A stretch of 64,000 nt of DNA from Arenicellales bacterium (lineage in GTDB: Bacteria > Pseudomonadota > Gammaproteobacteria > Arenicellales > JAHEKD01). Position numbers and translations under genes: made by a program. Where the stretch lies: contig JANQSD010000014.1 of assembly GCA_028284225.1 (NCBI GenBank), forward strand, positions 1-64,000. Reading direction: 5' to 3'. This document shows positions 38,201 through 46,853 of this stretch, one piece after another; position 1 is the first letter of the stretch, and each line of letters starts with the position of its first letter. Under the pieces are notes generated by a model. That model made no database searches. It was not told the DNA's origin and saw nothing but the letters and a program-made list of their open reading frames with translations.

Positions 38201-38631
38201 CTTTGAATGCTATCAACCCTTTTAAGAAAAAGGAAAAAGACACTGAAATCGAGTGTGCGGCTTTTGCGTTTAACATTGAGGATGGATTATTTACTACACC
38301 TTATGGTGTAGCCGCTGAAGCAAAAGACTATTCCATGACAGGCAATGGACAAGTGAATTTTAAGACTGAAACAGTCGATTTGGAATTTAAAACCAAGGTC
38401 AAAAAGTTGTTGGCTATTAACCCGTTAGAAAAATTAACTGGATTGGTTAAAGTGAAAGGCCGGCTTACTGATCCGCAGGTAACGTTAAATCCCAAAGGAA
38501 TTTTCGAAATCGGAGCAACGATTGGTGCTGCACTGGCAACAGGTGGTTTGTCATTATTAGCACAGGATCAGTATGAGAAAATGAAAGCCAAATCGCATCT
38601 ATGTGCTCAGGCGCTGGGCCAGGCAAGTTAA
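35281..38631 (+). CDS. Large AsmA-family protein with internal repeats
   Basis: An inner-membrane-anchored periplasmic protein of 1116 residues. An N-terminal helix (about residues 5-25) is followed by an AsmA domain (LSIAGLKT, SAELSNAEWADQPNMIEAENLFASIDL, GLANWDF). The central part contains a segment LPxxGPxxAxA recurring near residues 266, 414, 486, 559 and 632, with a degenerate copy near 341, a period of ~73 residues. A Lys-rich linker (about 764-790) precedes an AsmA-like C-terminal domain. AsmA/TamB-like proteins are thought to form beta-groove bridges for phospholipid transport to the outer membrane. The large size and regular repeats fit such a bridge (inference). Confidence 0.88.
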   Translation: MRVLLKILVGLLVLLSLVCVVIVVLPDQQYQSITKKVVEYLTDRELSIAGLKTTRSLNPTIQIESAELSNAEWADQPNMIEAENLFASIDLIELIKGKFKLHNLSADLLNIDLIKNEQGLANWDFEKLKSNPDKKFNLENLAGFNLSEFNLENAKFQYLDRQKRIKYRLELPTLTLSQNEQANSQKIAAQGLFNELPFSINGEAGLIDSIAVEKSLPFNLETTLNESKVNLLGSLDHSNDTFLLKTKAAAQTRSLADLSVFMPRELPEIGPINIVADVAGDLKNISKQGIDIRNLDVKVDDPTIDLEIKGQLQGLAAKNEGEIDIDLDVTDLTKLLELAGLKKAFPGTLKLKATASGSGKNFSLDINEAMLDSKLLQAQVTGNINDLLNGADAEVNIKADAPNLDIVTQLFNQKMPPEWGPIKATATLIGKNKQYAIEGIQAELNGRSKAKVSGRIDGLIGFDSMQLDAEATLSTLAEISAFTPQPLPDMGPMTATGTITWQDGNLALVDAQANYSGQYGKADVSGSIGDLIRFDIVRLKADANIPNLSVVEAFSGLEMPKVGSINAKADLISPVARDLSAKKIVASYDNNGVILNASGSIDSMIKKRAQLNLNVDASLNSLASLSPVFEAKLPEIGPLTASAKIIGATTNIEITDITAELTDSALQGNISGNLGRVVDLKDINLQANLNAPSVQQLLNRFDIKSDIKRPASLSSHVNYGDGALHLTEAELDLADGKIIGDLSMLNYLDKSKRPKLVGKINVMNFDLLEAKKKKSPEKKKKPQNTTLSPKRSDSTDFAVVEEVDVNDKNQEQTNTANDEKFLPDDPLPFDLIRDNDLDLKLKIGRLRANVFDFENATVDIKSNNGVFQFGPFDGTLGGGQALLQLDINARTRPAVTSFNARIDGFNMAKAGAFRDSENIESSGDAFASLVINGAGESIASILSDANGGGLLYFEDMLLKKGTIDLFTTDLFKKTLNAINPFKKKEKDTEIECAAFAFNIEDGLFTTPYGVAAEAKDYSMTGNGQVNFKTETVDLEFKTKVKKLLAINPLEKLTGLVKVKGRLTDPQVTLNPKGIFEIGATIGAALATGGLSLLAQDQYEKMKAKSHLCAQALGQAS

Positions 38632-38634
38632 TAT

Positions 38635-38955
38635 ATGTTTAATTTTTTTAAATCTTTGGGGCCATTACGATTTGTATTACTTTTGTCTGTGGTCATCTTG
38701 ATTCTTGCCGCGCCTTTTGTTGGCGAAAAGACGGTCATGCATGGCTGGCAGATGATGACAACAGTGATTTTTCCGGTCATGGTGCCGATGTACTTTTTTG
38801 TATTACCTTTAGATATGACAATGTGTGGCATTTTAATGCAGGATAAACCGCAATCAGTGCGAACTAACTACAAGCGTATCATCTGGTTTGAAGTGGGTTT
38901 GCTATTATTGTTATTGCTGGCCTGGCTGCCTTTTGTTTATCGTTTGATTGGCTGA
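38635..38955 (+). CDS. Small membrane protein of unknown function
   Basis: A 106-residue protein with three hydrophobic segments (about residues 13-30, 41-61 and 84-103) and little else. I do not recognise the family. It begins 3 bp after the AsmA-family stop, so it is probably cotranscribed and may assist that envelope protein. Composition and codon usage resemble neighbours, supporting a real gene. Confidence 0.7.
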   Translation: MFNFFKSLGPLRFVLLLSVVILILAAPFVGEKTVMHGWQMMTTVIFPVMVPMYFFVLPLDMTMCGILMQDKPQSVRTNYKRIIWFEVGLLLLLLLAWLPFVYRLIG

Positions 38956-39016
38956 ACTCGATTCAGTACTGCAATGACGGGTTAAAACTTTTTAATCAGG
39001 ACAGCGCCGTTACTTT

Positions 39017-40396
39017 CTAGCCCCTCATGCACTCGACTATTAATTTGGTCAGTGTTTCTATCTCATCAGCGTCGGCATCGTTTTTTCGGAATTTACTAAA
39101 GCAGGTTTCAAAATTCTTTCTTAGCTCAGGACTGATTCTGCTGGCACCGGTTCGGCCTTCATCGTCCTCGATATTTAACCCATCGCGCATAGCGTGAGTG
39201 CGATTCTCAATCAATTGGTGATGAAATAATGCCCGCCCTAATAACACATAGGGGAAGTTTCTATTTTTCATCGGGCCGATTTGCAATGCATGGCCGCCCA
39301 AGGGCATGCCTAAAATGTCAAAACTGGCAAGCTTGTCGTAGGAAATCAGCGCGCTTACACCACCAATCAAGGCCCCGATACCGGCGCCAAGCAATAGTGA
39401 TGTGCCGCCCACAGCAACATCAACAACGGCACCCATGGCGGCACCACCTGCCAAACCGGTCATGATCAGCTCTTGTTGCGACAATCCGAATATGGACCAG
39501 GTTTGCTCTGAAAACAGATGGTCATCAAGCAGTTTGAAATTGGCTTCAGTGCGGTCAATATTATGATAGTGGTAAATTTTTTCGATAGTTTTTCTGCAAC
39601 GTTGTTCCTTGGCGATTAGTTCCTGGAAATAATCATGCTTCAGCTCGGGTTTGTATTTTTCTTCATTGTCATCTTCCGACAGTTTTTTGGTCATGGTCAG
39701 GTTAATGCTTTCAGAAATGGTTTCAGCGATTAAGCGGGCGCTTTGTTCGGCTCGATCCTCGCGATCCTTGTGAATGAAGTTAACGGCTTTTTCTAACGGT
39801 TGACGCCATTGTTCATTAAGTTGCCCAAATGCACGCAGTAATTCGATATGTTTTTCAAATTTGGCATTTACCGCATTAAACACTCTTACGATCTGGAAAA
39901 ACTGAGACAGCGCTTTTTGCCATTGTTCAGAATAATCTGCCTCTCCAATCATATTAATCAAGGCCATGCAAGGCTGGCCTGTCCAGCGCAAAATCTCCAT
40001 TTCAGCCTCAAATTCGCTGCCGTACGGCTTGGAACCGTCAACAACGTATAAAATTCCGGCGCCAGCCAAAATCGGGCTGAGTAATTGGCATTCGTCAAAA
40101 AACTGATCGGTATCTTTAAATGTTTCAACAAATTGTCTGACTACATCAGCACGTTTGTGAATATCAGTCTCATGTTTTTTCATCCAGCTCAGCGTCTTAT
40201 GTGCACGTTGAAAACCGGGAGTGTCGATCAAGGTGTATAAGACTTCACCGTCGACTTTCATCGGGAAGGTCCGGGCTTCTACCGTGGTCCCCGGTAGCGT
40301 CGAGATTCTAACCGAATCATCCTGCGCCAATGTGGCGACTAGTGAGCTCTTGCCCTTATTGGGGTGTCCGACGACAGCAAATGCAGGCGTAATCAT
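39017..40396 (-). CDS. DUF3482-type GTPase with C-terminal glycine-rich segment
   Basis: The protein has 459 residues. Its N-terminal Era/Obg-like GTPase domain has G1 GHPNKGKS (residues 10-17), a G2-region Thr in LPGTTVEART, and G3 DTPG; a VDGSKP segment follows. The middle is helical and charged. Residues ~315-360 form a Gly/Ala-rich hydrophobic stretch (GGAAMGAVVDVAVGG, LLGAGIGALIGG) that may insert in the membrane. The architecture is that of GTPase/DUF3482 proteins. It is paired with the DUF2868 membrane protein upstream (4-bp overlap). The role is unknown. Confidence 0.85.
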   Translation of the reverse strand: MITPAFAVVGHPNKGKSSLVATLAQDDSVRISTLPGTTVEARTFPMKVDGEVLYTLIDTPGFQRAHKTLSWMKKHETDIHKRADVVRQFVETFKDTDQFFDECQLLSPILAGAGILYVVDGSKPYGSEFEAEMEILRWTGQPCMALINMIGEADYSEQWQKALSQFFQIVRVFNAVNAKFEKHIELLRAFGQLNEQWRQPLEKAVNFIHKDREDRAEQSARLIAETISESINLTMTKKLSEDDNEEKYKPELKHDYFQELIAKEQRCRKTIEKIYHYHNIDRTEANFKLLDDHLFSEQTWSIFGLSQQELIMTGLAGGAAMGAVVDVAVGGTSLLLGAGIGALIGGVSALISYDKLASFDILGMPLGGHALQIGPMKNRNFPYVLLGRALFHHQLIENRTHAMRDGLNIEDDEGRTGASRISPELRKNFETCFSKFRKNDADADEIETLTKLIVECMRG

Positions 40397-41874
40397 TCTC
40401 TTACCCCATGCATTACAATATCAAATAGCTTTTGTCTTTTCAAAAAATCATGCCAGGTATCGACTTCAGTTTTACCCGCTGTTCTGATTTGTTGGTTTGC
40501 ATCCGTATCGTAAGCGACTACGGCAATGAGTTGTTGAGGACCATAATGTGTGCGTAACTCTGTTAACCAGTCAGTTAATTCCAGAGTAGGGGGTTCCCAG
40601 CCTTTGACGATAATAGCCAGTGCAGTTTGCTGATTCAGGACAGGCAAATTGCTGGCAGCAGGGATGCTATCAGTATTTGTTGCAGCAATTAATTCAAAGC
40701 CTGAAAGTTGAGCGCCTGTTGCATTGCTTATGTATTGCTCAATTTGATTCTGATCAAAAGCAGGTTGTCCCCAGTGCAGTAAAAATACTTGTCGGTTAGT
40801 GAGTGCAGTAATTGTTGGTTCAGCAGAGGTTTGCATCGCAGCCGCAGCTACTTCCGGTGTTTCTGCCAGAGTGGCGACAGCGGGATTATTCATTCTATCT
40901 AACAACAGATGCAGCCCTGGTAAAGACATAATCGATGCTTTAATCGAAGAATTAAGCCTGAGTTTGGCTAGAATCAAGGTCAGTAGACGCGGAATCAAGC
41001 CATAAACCAATAAGCTCAATAACAAGAATCGCCACCAATTGCCCGCCAGTTGAGCCTGAGTTAAAGTGTCGTTCTCATTGTTCATGCTGATGGTGTTAAA
41101 GCGATAAAATCGAGTTGACTCTATTAAGTTCAGATCGGGTACGGCAGCGGGAAATACCGCCTGCCATGGCAATGAAAGCACATCAGTGATTGACTTAACA
41201 AAACTGTTATCAAAGTCTAAGGTCGTGCTCCAGCCAAACGCTAAATCGGTAAACGTTACCAGGTATAGACAACTCAGTAACAGCGCCAGATTAAAAGCGA
41301 CAGCAAATTGCTGCGACCAGTAAATAGTTTGCCATTTGACTATTTTTTGATCAGCAATGCTATGCCGGCGATTAAAAAATTTATCAAGCGAACTTTTCAA
41401 CGAGGGCAGGATGTAGGCTAATCTGGCGGCCCAACGTCCTGCATTAAAACTTGCAAGCAAATTTTGTAACCATTGCGAATTAAAAGTCGTGCTTAAGAAA
41501 AAAGTCAGCAATAAAATCAACTGCAAACCAACACCGACTGCTAAAACATTAATAACATTAATGGGTTGTTGGCCGGTATAAAAAAATAATGCCAGACCGG
41601 TGCTGGTTCCTGTAATTAACCCGAAAATGACCAGGCAACTGCTGATAAAAAAATTGCTGCGACCGATAGTCTGGTGTGAAATTTCTGCCTCATCGGTCAG
41701 GCTCAACCAGGCTCTCAATTGGTTAATTGGATTATTTTTTAGATGCTTTAATTCAATGCCAATTTTTCGGTCGCGCTGTTGCAGCAGCTCATAGGATGTT
41801 GAAGCATCCGTTTTTAACTGATTCTCAATTTTTAGCAAATCTTCCAACAGAGATTTAGAGCGAGTTGCTGGCAT
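40393..41874 (-). CDS. DUF2868-type membrane protein paired with the GTPase
   Basis: The protein has 493 residues. After a helical N-terminus come membrane segments near residues 75-95, 110-135, 190-215 and 280-305; a soluble C-terminal domain follows, with W-G-Q-P-A-F and LAIIVKGWEPPTLELTDWLTELR. This matches the DUF2868 family, commonly found beside DUF3482 GTPases. The gene overlaps the GTPase start by 4 bp. The two are likely a membrane complex of unknown function; assignment is from architecture and pairing. Confidence 0.8.
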   Translation of the reverse strand: MPATRSKSLLEDLLKIENQLKTDASTSYELLQQRDRKIGIELKHLKNNPINQLRAWLSLTDEAEISHQTIGRSNFFISSCLVIFGLITGTSTGLALFFYTGQQPINVINVLAVGVGLQLILLLTFFLSTTFNSQWLQNLLASFNAGRWAARLAYILPSLKSSLDKFFNRRHSIADQKIVKWQTIYWSQQFAVAFNLALLLSCLYLVTFTDLAFGWSTTLDFDNSFVKSITDVLSLPWQAVFPAAVPDLNLIESTRFYRFNTISMNNENDTLTQAQLAGNWWRFLLLSLLVYGLIPRLLTLILAKLRLNSSIKASIMSLPGLHLLLDRMNNPAVATLAETPEVAAAAMQTSAEPTITALTNRQVFLLHWGQPAFDQNQIEQYISNATGAQLSGFELIAATNTDSIPAASNLPVLNQQTALAIIVKGWEPPTLELTDWLTELRTHYGPQQLIAVVAYDTDANQQIRTAGKTEVDTWHDFLKRQKLFDIVMHGVRE

Positions 41875-41973
41875 AATCCGGGTTTAATCTATTCGTTTAG
41901 AGGATGAATTTTAGCGGATTTTTATATCACAATCGCTATGTCTGCTCTCATGCTGCAGATACAATTGTTAATC

Positions 41974-42993
41974 ATGGGACAAGATTACAAAATTTCACTA
42001 AAAGAGTTTAACAGCTTTGCTGTCGATGTGGCTGCGCGACGGTTTATATTATTTCAATCTGATTCGCAATTGTCCGAAGTGTTAGATTCTATAGAGCAGT
42101 CTGAACGTTATCTCGTTATTGGGGGCGGTAGTAACATTCTGTTTGTTAATGATTTTCCTGGTGTGGTAGTTGCCAATGATTTGAAAGGCAAGCAAATTAT
42201 CGATGATTCGACTGATCATATAACTGTTAAGGTGGCAGGCGGTGAAAATTGGAACGATTTTGTCCGCTGGACAATAGAAAATAGTTATTTTGGGCTCGAA
42301 AATTTATCATTGATTCCAGGTACTGTCGGCGCTGCACCGGTTCAAAATATCGGTGCATACGGTGTTGAATTAGATCAATACTTTGATTCGCTTGAAGCCA
42401 TTGATTTAAGCGATGGGAAACAGGTTGTTTTTACCAAGGCGGATTGTCAATTTGGATATCGCGACAGCATTTTCAAGCGCCAACTTGATCGGTATTTGAT
42501 TACTTCAGTTAATTTTCGTTTAAGCAAGTGTCTGGAGCCGGTGTTAAATTATGCAGGCATTAAAGAAAAATTAGTTCAATTAGGCGCTGATGTTAAAAAA
42601 CCCACCGGGTTAGAGATAAGTAATGCAATTTGCCAGCTTAGAAATAGTAAGTTGCCCTTGCCTGCAAAAATAGGCAATGCGGGAAGTTTTTTTAAAAACC
42701 CAACAGTATTAAACAATGACTATGTTTTGCTGAAATCTAAATTAGCGGATATACCGGCATATAAGACCTTTGAAAACCAATACAAAATTTCTGCGGCCTG
42801 GTTAATTGAACAATGTGGATGGAAAGGATACAGACAGGAAAATGTGGGTGTTTATCCCGATCATGCTTTGGTATTGGTGAATTATGGCGGTGGGACGGGT
42901 AAACAACTTTGGCAGTTGGCTGATCAAATTAAAACGTCTGTTACCGATAACTTCGGTATAGAACTTGAGCCTGAACCCAGGATCATTCACTAA
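41974..42993 (+). CDS. murB: UDP-N-acetylenolpyruvoylglucosamine reductase MurB
   Basis: MurB reduces the MurA product to UDP-MurNAc using FAD and NADPH. The protein is a type I MurB of about 339 residues: LGGGSN-type FAD motif (here VIGGGSNILFV), SLIPGTVGAAPVQNIGAYGVE, FGYRDSIFK, the catalytic Ser in GNAGSFFKNP, and LEPEPRIIH. I prefer ATG 41974 (MGQDYKISLKEFNSF), which aligns with enteric MurB; ATG 41938 would add 12 residues. Its TAA overlaps the next ATG by one base. Confidence 0.95.
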   Translation: MGQDYKISLKEFNSFAVDVAARRFILFQSDSQLSEVLDSIEQSERYLVIGGGSNILFVNDFPGVVVANDLKGKQIIDDSTDHITVKVAGGENWNDFVRWTIENSYFGLENLSLIPGTVGAAPVQNIGAYGVELDQYFDSLEAIDLSDGKQVVFTKADCQFGYRDSIFKRQLDRYLITSVNFRLSKCLEPVLNYAGIKEKLVQLGADVKKPTGLEISNAICQLRNSKLPLPAKIGNAGSFFKNPTVLNNDYVLLKSKLADIPAYKTFENQYKISAAWLIEQCGWKGYRQENVGVYPDHALVLVNYGGGTGKQLWQLADQIKTSVTDNFGIELEPEPRIIH

Positions 42994-43451
42994 TGTCGCT
43001 CGAATTAAAAATTCCGCCTCCTGTTGTCGCCTTATGCACGGCGACGGTAATGTGGGCAATAACTAAATTATTACCGATATCAGGTTTTGATTTTCCAGGC
43101 AGGACGCTTGTGACAATACTATTATTAATGGTTGGTTTACTGATCGATATTTTGGCTTTAATCAAATTCAGACAGGCTCAGACCACTATTAACCCCATGC
43201 AACCACAGCAATCTAATCAGCTTGTTACTTCAGGCGTGTACAAGATTAGTCGTAACCCTATGTATTTGGGATTATTGTTAGTATTAATTTCCTGGGGTAT
43301 CTATCTTGGCCATTTTATTGCCTTATTGATGCCAGTGATGTTTGTTTTATACATCACTAAGTTTCAAATTATTCCGGAAGAAAAAATAATGCAAGAGAAG
43401 TTTGCAGAATCATTTCAGGATTACAAATTTATGGTGCGGCGATGGATTTGA
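42993..43451 (+). CDS. Isoprenylcysteine carboxyl methyltransferase-family membrane protein
   Basis: A 152-residue integral membrane protein with about four spans. The C-terminal signature of the ICMT/PEMT-like family is clear: GVYKISRNPMYLGLLL and IIPEEKIMQEKFAESFQDYKFMVRRWI. Members methylate lipids or small hydrophobic substrates using SAM. Bacterial substrates are mostly unknown. It is coupled to murB (TAATG) and overlaps the HAD gene by 10 bp. Confidence 0.88.
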   Translation: MSLELKIPPPVVALCTATVMWAITKLLPISGFDFPGRTLVTILLLMVGLLIDILALIKFRQAQTTINPMQPQQSNQLVTSGVYKISRNPMYLGLLLVLISWGIYLGHFIALLMPVMFVLYITKFQIIPEEKIMQEKFAESFQDYKFMVRRWI

Positions 43452-44140
43452 AACTGAATTTAATCGAGGGGGTAGCATTTGATATGGATGGCCTGATCTT
43501 CGATACCGAAGAATTGGCCAGGAAAGCGTTTTTTGTTGCCGTTGATGCCTTCAAAATTGAAGTAGAAGCAGATTACTACAAACGTTTTGTCGGCAACTCG
43601 CAACCGGTATGCGATCAACTCATGTATGATCGATTTGGTAAAGATTTTGATACTGATGGGTTTAGAAGACATTGGTGGCAGCATGTGGGTGAACTGTTTG
43701 CAGCAGACGGAGTTGAATTTAAACCGGGATTTCATGAATTATTTGAGTTGATCGAACAGCAGAAGTTGCCGATAGCTTTGGTGACCACCTCGAGTCACAG
43801 CACTGTGTTGAGGAATTTTAGACACTGGGACTATCCTGAGCGCTTTTCAACACTGGTGACCTGGGACAGGGGTTTGCCGTCAAAACCGGCGCCGGATAAA
43901 TATTTGGCGGCAGCTAATGATTTGAGTGTAAATATTAATAACATGATTGTTCTGGAAGACTCAAATACCGGTATGCAGGCGGCTATAAATGCCAAGAGTA
44001 AGGCAGTAATGATCCCGGATTTGGTTGAACCCGTAGCTGAAGTGGAAGCGGCGGCTTTTGGCATTTTTAATGATTTAATTGAAGTCAGGCATTGGCTTGA
44101 AAGTGCGTTAGGAGATTCATATGTCAGAAAACAGTTATGA
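43442..44140 (+). CDS. HAD-family hydrolase, beta-phosphoglucomutase-like
   Basis: A 232-residue HAD phosphatase with motif I FDMDGLIFDTE, motif II VTTSS, motif III lysine in LPSKPAPDKY and motif IV LEDSNTGMQAA. The alpha-helical C1 cap and the order of motifs place it with beta-phosphoglucomutase/phosphatase-like proteins. The substrate is unknown. It overlaps its neighbours at both ends, within the murB-to-agmatinase run. Confidence 0.9.
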   Translation: MDLKLNLIEGVAFDMDGLIFDTEELARKAFFVAVDAFKIEVEADYYKRFVGNSQPVCDQLMYDRFGKDFDTDGFRRHWWQHVGELFAADGVEFKPGFHELFELIEQQKLPIALVTTSSHSTVLRNFRHWDYPERFSTLVTWDRGLPSKPAPDKYLAAANDLSVNINNMIVLEDSNTGMQAAINAKSKAVMIPDLVEPVAEVEAAAFGIFNDLIEVRHWLESALGDSYVRKQL

Positions 44141-45080
44141 ACAAGGGCGTTTGGACCTGCCTTTTGTCGGGCATTGTACGTTTGCTAAATCACCGGTTTG
44201 TAACGATTGGAGCAAAATCGATGCAGATGTCGCTGTATTGGGTGTGCCAAATGATATGGGGACACAGTGGCGTTCCGGAGCGAGATTTGGTCCCAGGGCT
44301 ATTCGTGAGGCATCAACCTTGTTTTCGTTTGGTCACTCAGGTGCCTATGATCATGAGGATGACGTGATGTATCTTACCGACGATCAAGTTCGCATAGTTG
44401 ATGTCGGTGATGCAGATATTATCCATACCGACATGCAACAAAGTCACGCCAATACACAGGCTGCTGTCAGGCAAATATTGACGAGCAAAGTAATGCCATT
44501 GGTTCTGGGCGGTGATCACTCAATTCATGCCCCGGTAATCAAAGCCTTCGATCAACAAGGCCCAGTCCATATTATTCAATTTGATGCACATCTTGATTTT
44601 GTTAATGAACGCCATGGTGTGCGCTATGGTCATGGTAATCCTTTGCGACGCGCTTCTGAAATGGAGCATGTCAGCGGTATGACTCAACTCGGTATTCGTA
44701 ATGTCTCATCCTCTAACCGCAGTGATTATGACGCTGCGAGGCAGGCAGGTTCAACAATTTTGTCAGTACGTCAAATCCGCTCGTTAGGTAAGCAACAAGT
44801 TCTGGAAAAAATCCCGCCGGCTGAAAATTATTACATCACCATCGATATTGACGGTTTCGATCCATCGATTGCGCCCGGTACCGGTACCCCTAGTCATGGT
44901 GGGTTTTTGTATTATGAAGTGCTGGAATTAATACAGGGGTTAAGTCAACGCGGCAATATTGTCGGTATGGATTTGGTTGAAGTTGCACCGGCTTATGATC
45001 CAACAGGTATTACTTCGATTCTGGCCGCTCAAATTTTGATGAACAGCATTGGTTTTATTTTTTACGAAAGATCAAAGTGA
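44121..45080 (+). CDS. speB: Agmatinase/ureohydrolase SpeB-like
   Basis: A manganese ureohydrolase of 319 residues. Metal-binding motifs are LGGDHSIHAP, FDAHLDF and IDIDGFDPSIAPGTGTP. It resembles agmatinase (agmatine to putrescine and urea), but guanidinobutyrase or guanidinopropionase is also possible. GGAG at 44110-44113 precedes the ATG at 44121, and the gene starts 20 bp inside the HAD gene. A PuuA-like ligase elsewhere in the window could act on the putrescine product. Confidence 0.85.
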   Translation: MSENSYEQGRLDLPFVGHCTFAKSPVCNDWSKIDADVAVLGVPNDMGTQWRSGARFGPRAIREASTLFSFGHSGAYDHEDDVMYLTDDQVRIVDVGDADIIHTDMQQSHANTQAAVRQILTSKVMPLVLGGDHSIHAPVIKAFDQQGPVHIIQFDAHLDFVNERHGVRYGHGNPLRRASEMEHVSGMTQLGIRNVSSSNRSDYDAARQAGSTILSVRQIRSLGKQQVLEKIPPAENYYITIDIDGFDPSIAPGTGTPSHGGFLYYEVLELIQGLSQRGNIVGMDLVEVAPAYDPTGITSILAAQILMNSIGFIFYERSK

Positions 45081-45090
45081 TATTGTTAAT

Positions 45091-45250
45091 GTCATCCTGA
45101 GCTATCCCTACCTTCACTTGCTCTGTCATCCTGAACTGCGAAGCAGTGTGAGGATCTCTTAATTGCTGGTTGGGTGAGTTGGTTATTGTTTGCAGCCCCG
45201 GTCGACTCATGGAGATTCCTCGCTTTTATGCCCGCATGGGTGCGGAATGA
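45091..45250. repeat. GTCATCCTGA dispersed repeat, composite copy near 45.1 kb
   Basis: GTCATCCTGAGCTATCCC at 45091 is followed by a second GTCATCCTGA at 45125 that leads into GTGAGGATCTCT, then AGATTCCTCGC and TGCGGAATGA. Its outer ends match those of the copy at 34141-34282 read on the other strand. The doubled left end suggests nested or recombined copies. It lies between speB and the hsp20 promoter. Confidence 0.65.
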
Positions 45251-45283
45251 AAATTCAAAATATTTGAGTATTTTAAATTTTCA

Positions 45284-45312
45284 CTTGAAAACTAAACGCT
45301 GTATTCCCATAT
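45284..45312 (+). promoter_or_regulatory. Sigma-32 heat-shock promoter of hsp20
   Basis: CTTGAAA (45284-45290) and CCCATAT (45306-45312) are separated by 15 bp, an exact match to the sigma-32 consensus CTTGAAA-n(13-15)-CCCATnT. TGGAGA at 45335-45340 and the ATG at 45348 follow. Confidence 0.85.
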
Positions 45313-45347
45313 AGAAATCAACAAACAAATATTTTGGAGATTAACCT

Positions 45348-45800
45348 ATGAATGCAGTATCAAGACGACTGGACAATCCGGCAAGCTTTGATGTGTTTGG
45401 TGATTTCGACAATATCATTAACGGTTTCTTCAGACCACATCGTTTGGTCTCTAAGCAAGGTGAACATAATGTTCTGCCCTTGGTGATTGATGTGGTTGAA
45501 AAAGAAAACGCTTATGAGATTCATGCTGAATTACCAGGCATAAATAAAAATGATTTGAATGTAACTATTGAAGATGGTGTATTAACTATCGCCGCTGAAA
45601 CTTCAGCAGAAAATGTTGAGGAAAAAGATGGCAAAGTTTTGTGCCGGGAACGCCGTTATGGCAAGTTCTCTCGCTCGCTAAAAGTAGGCAAAGATATTGA
45701 TGAGAATAACGTTGAAGCCAACTACAAAGACGGCGTGTTGAAATTGGTTTTAACTAAAGCTGAACAAGTCCAACCTAAGCGAATAACCATCAACGCCTAG
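45348..45800 (+). CDS. Small heat-shock protein, Hsp20/alpha-crystallin family
   Basis: Hsp20 proteins hold unfolding proteins for refolding by DnaK/ClpB. The 150-residue protein has an alpha-crystallin domain (about residues 43-140), with VIDVVEKENAYEIHAELPGINKNDLNVTIEDGVLTI and the ANYKDGVLKLVLTK segment, and an Ile-x-Ile-type tail in RITINA. It has its own sigma-32 promoter and is followed by a strong hairpin, so it is a monocistronic heat-shock gene. Confidence 0.95.
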   Translation: MNAVSRRLDNPASFDVFGDFDNIINGFFRPHRLVSKQGEHNVLPLVIDVVEKENAYEIHAELPGINKNDLNVTIEDGVLTIAAETSAENVEEKDGKVLCRERRYGKFSRSLKVGKDIDENNVEANYKDGVLKLVLTKAEQVQPKRITINA

Positions 45801-45817
45801 ACTGTTTCGATAGTCGG

Positions 45818-46745
<928 letters not shown>

Positions 46746-46752
46746 GTCATTA

Positions 46753-46850
46753 GAACCTATCTCGAAATACTCATTTACCATTAGTAAACTGCGCTTTTTC
46801 GCTCACGGTTGCTTCGTTTGAACATCGCTCGACTATTTTGAGATAGGTCC
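46753..46850. mobile_element. 98-bp element with terminal inverted repeats
   Basis: GAACCTATCTCGAAATA (46753-46769) and TATTTTGAGATAGGTCC (46834-46850) are inverted repeats of 17 bp with two mismatches, bounding a non-coding 98-bp unit. It lies in the 108-bp gap between argB and the convergent YiiX-like gene. It looks like a MITE or a deleted insertion sequence. No second copy is seen in the window. Confidence 0.6.
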
Positions 46851-46853
46851 TTG

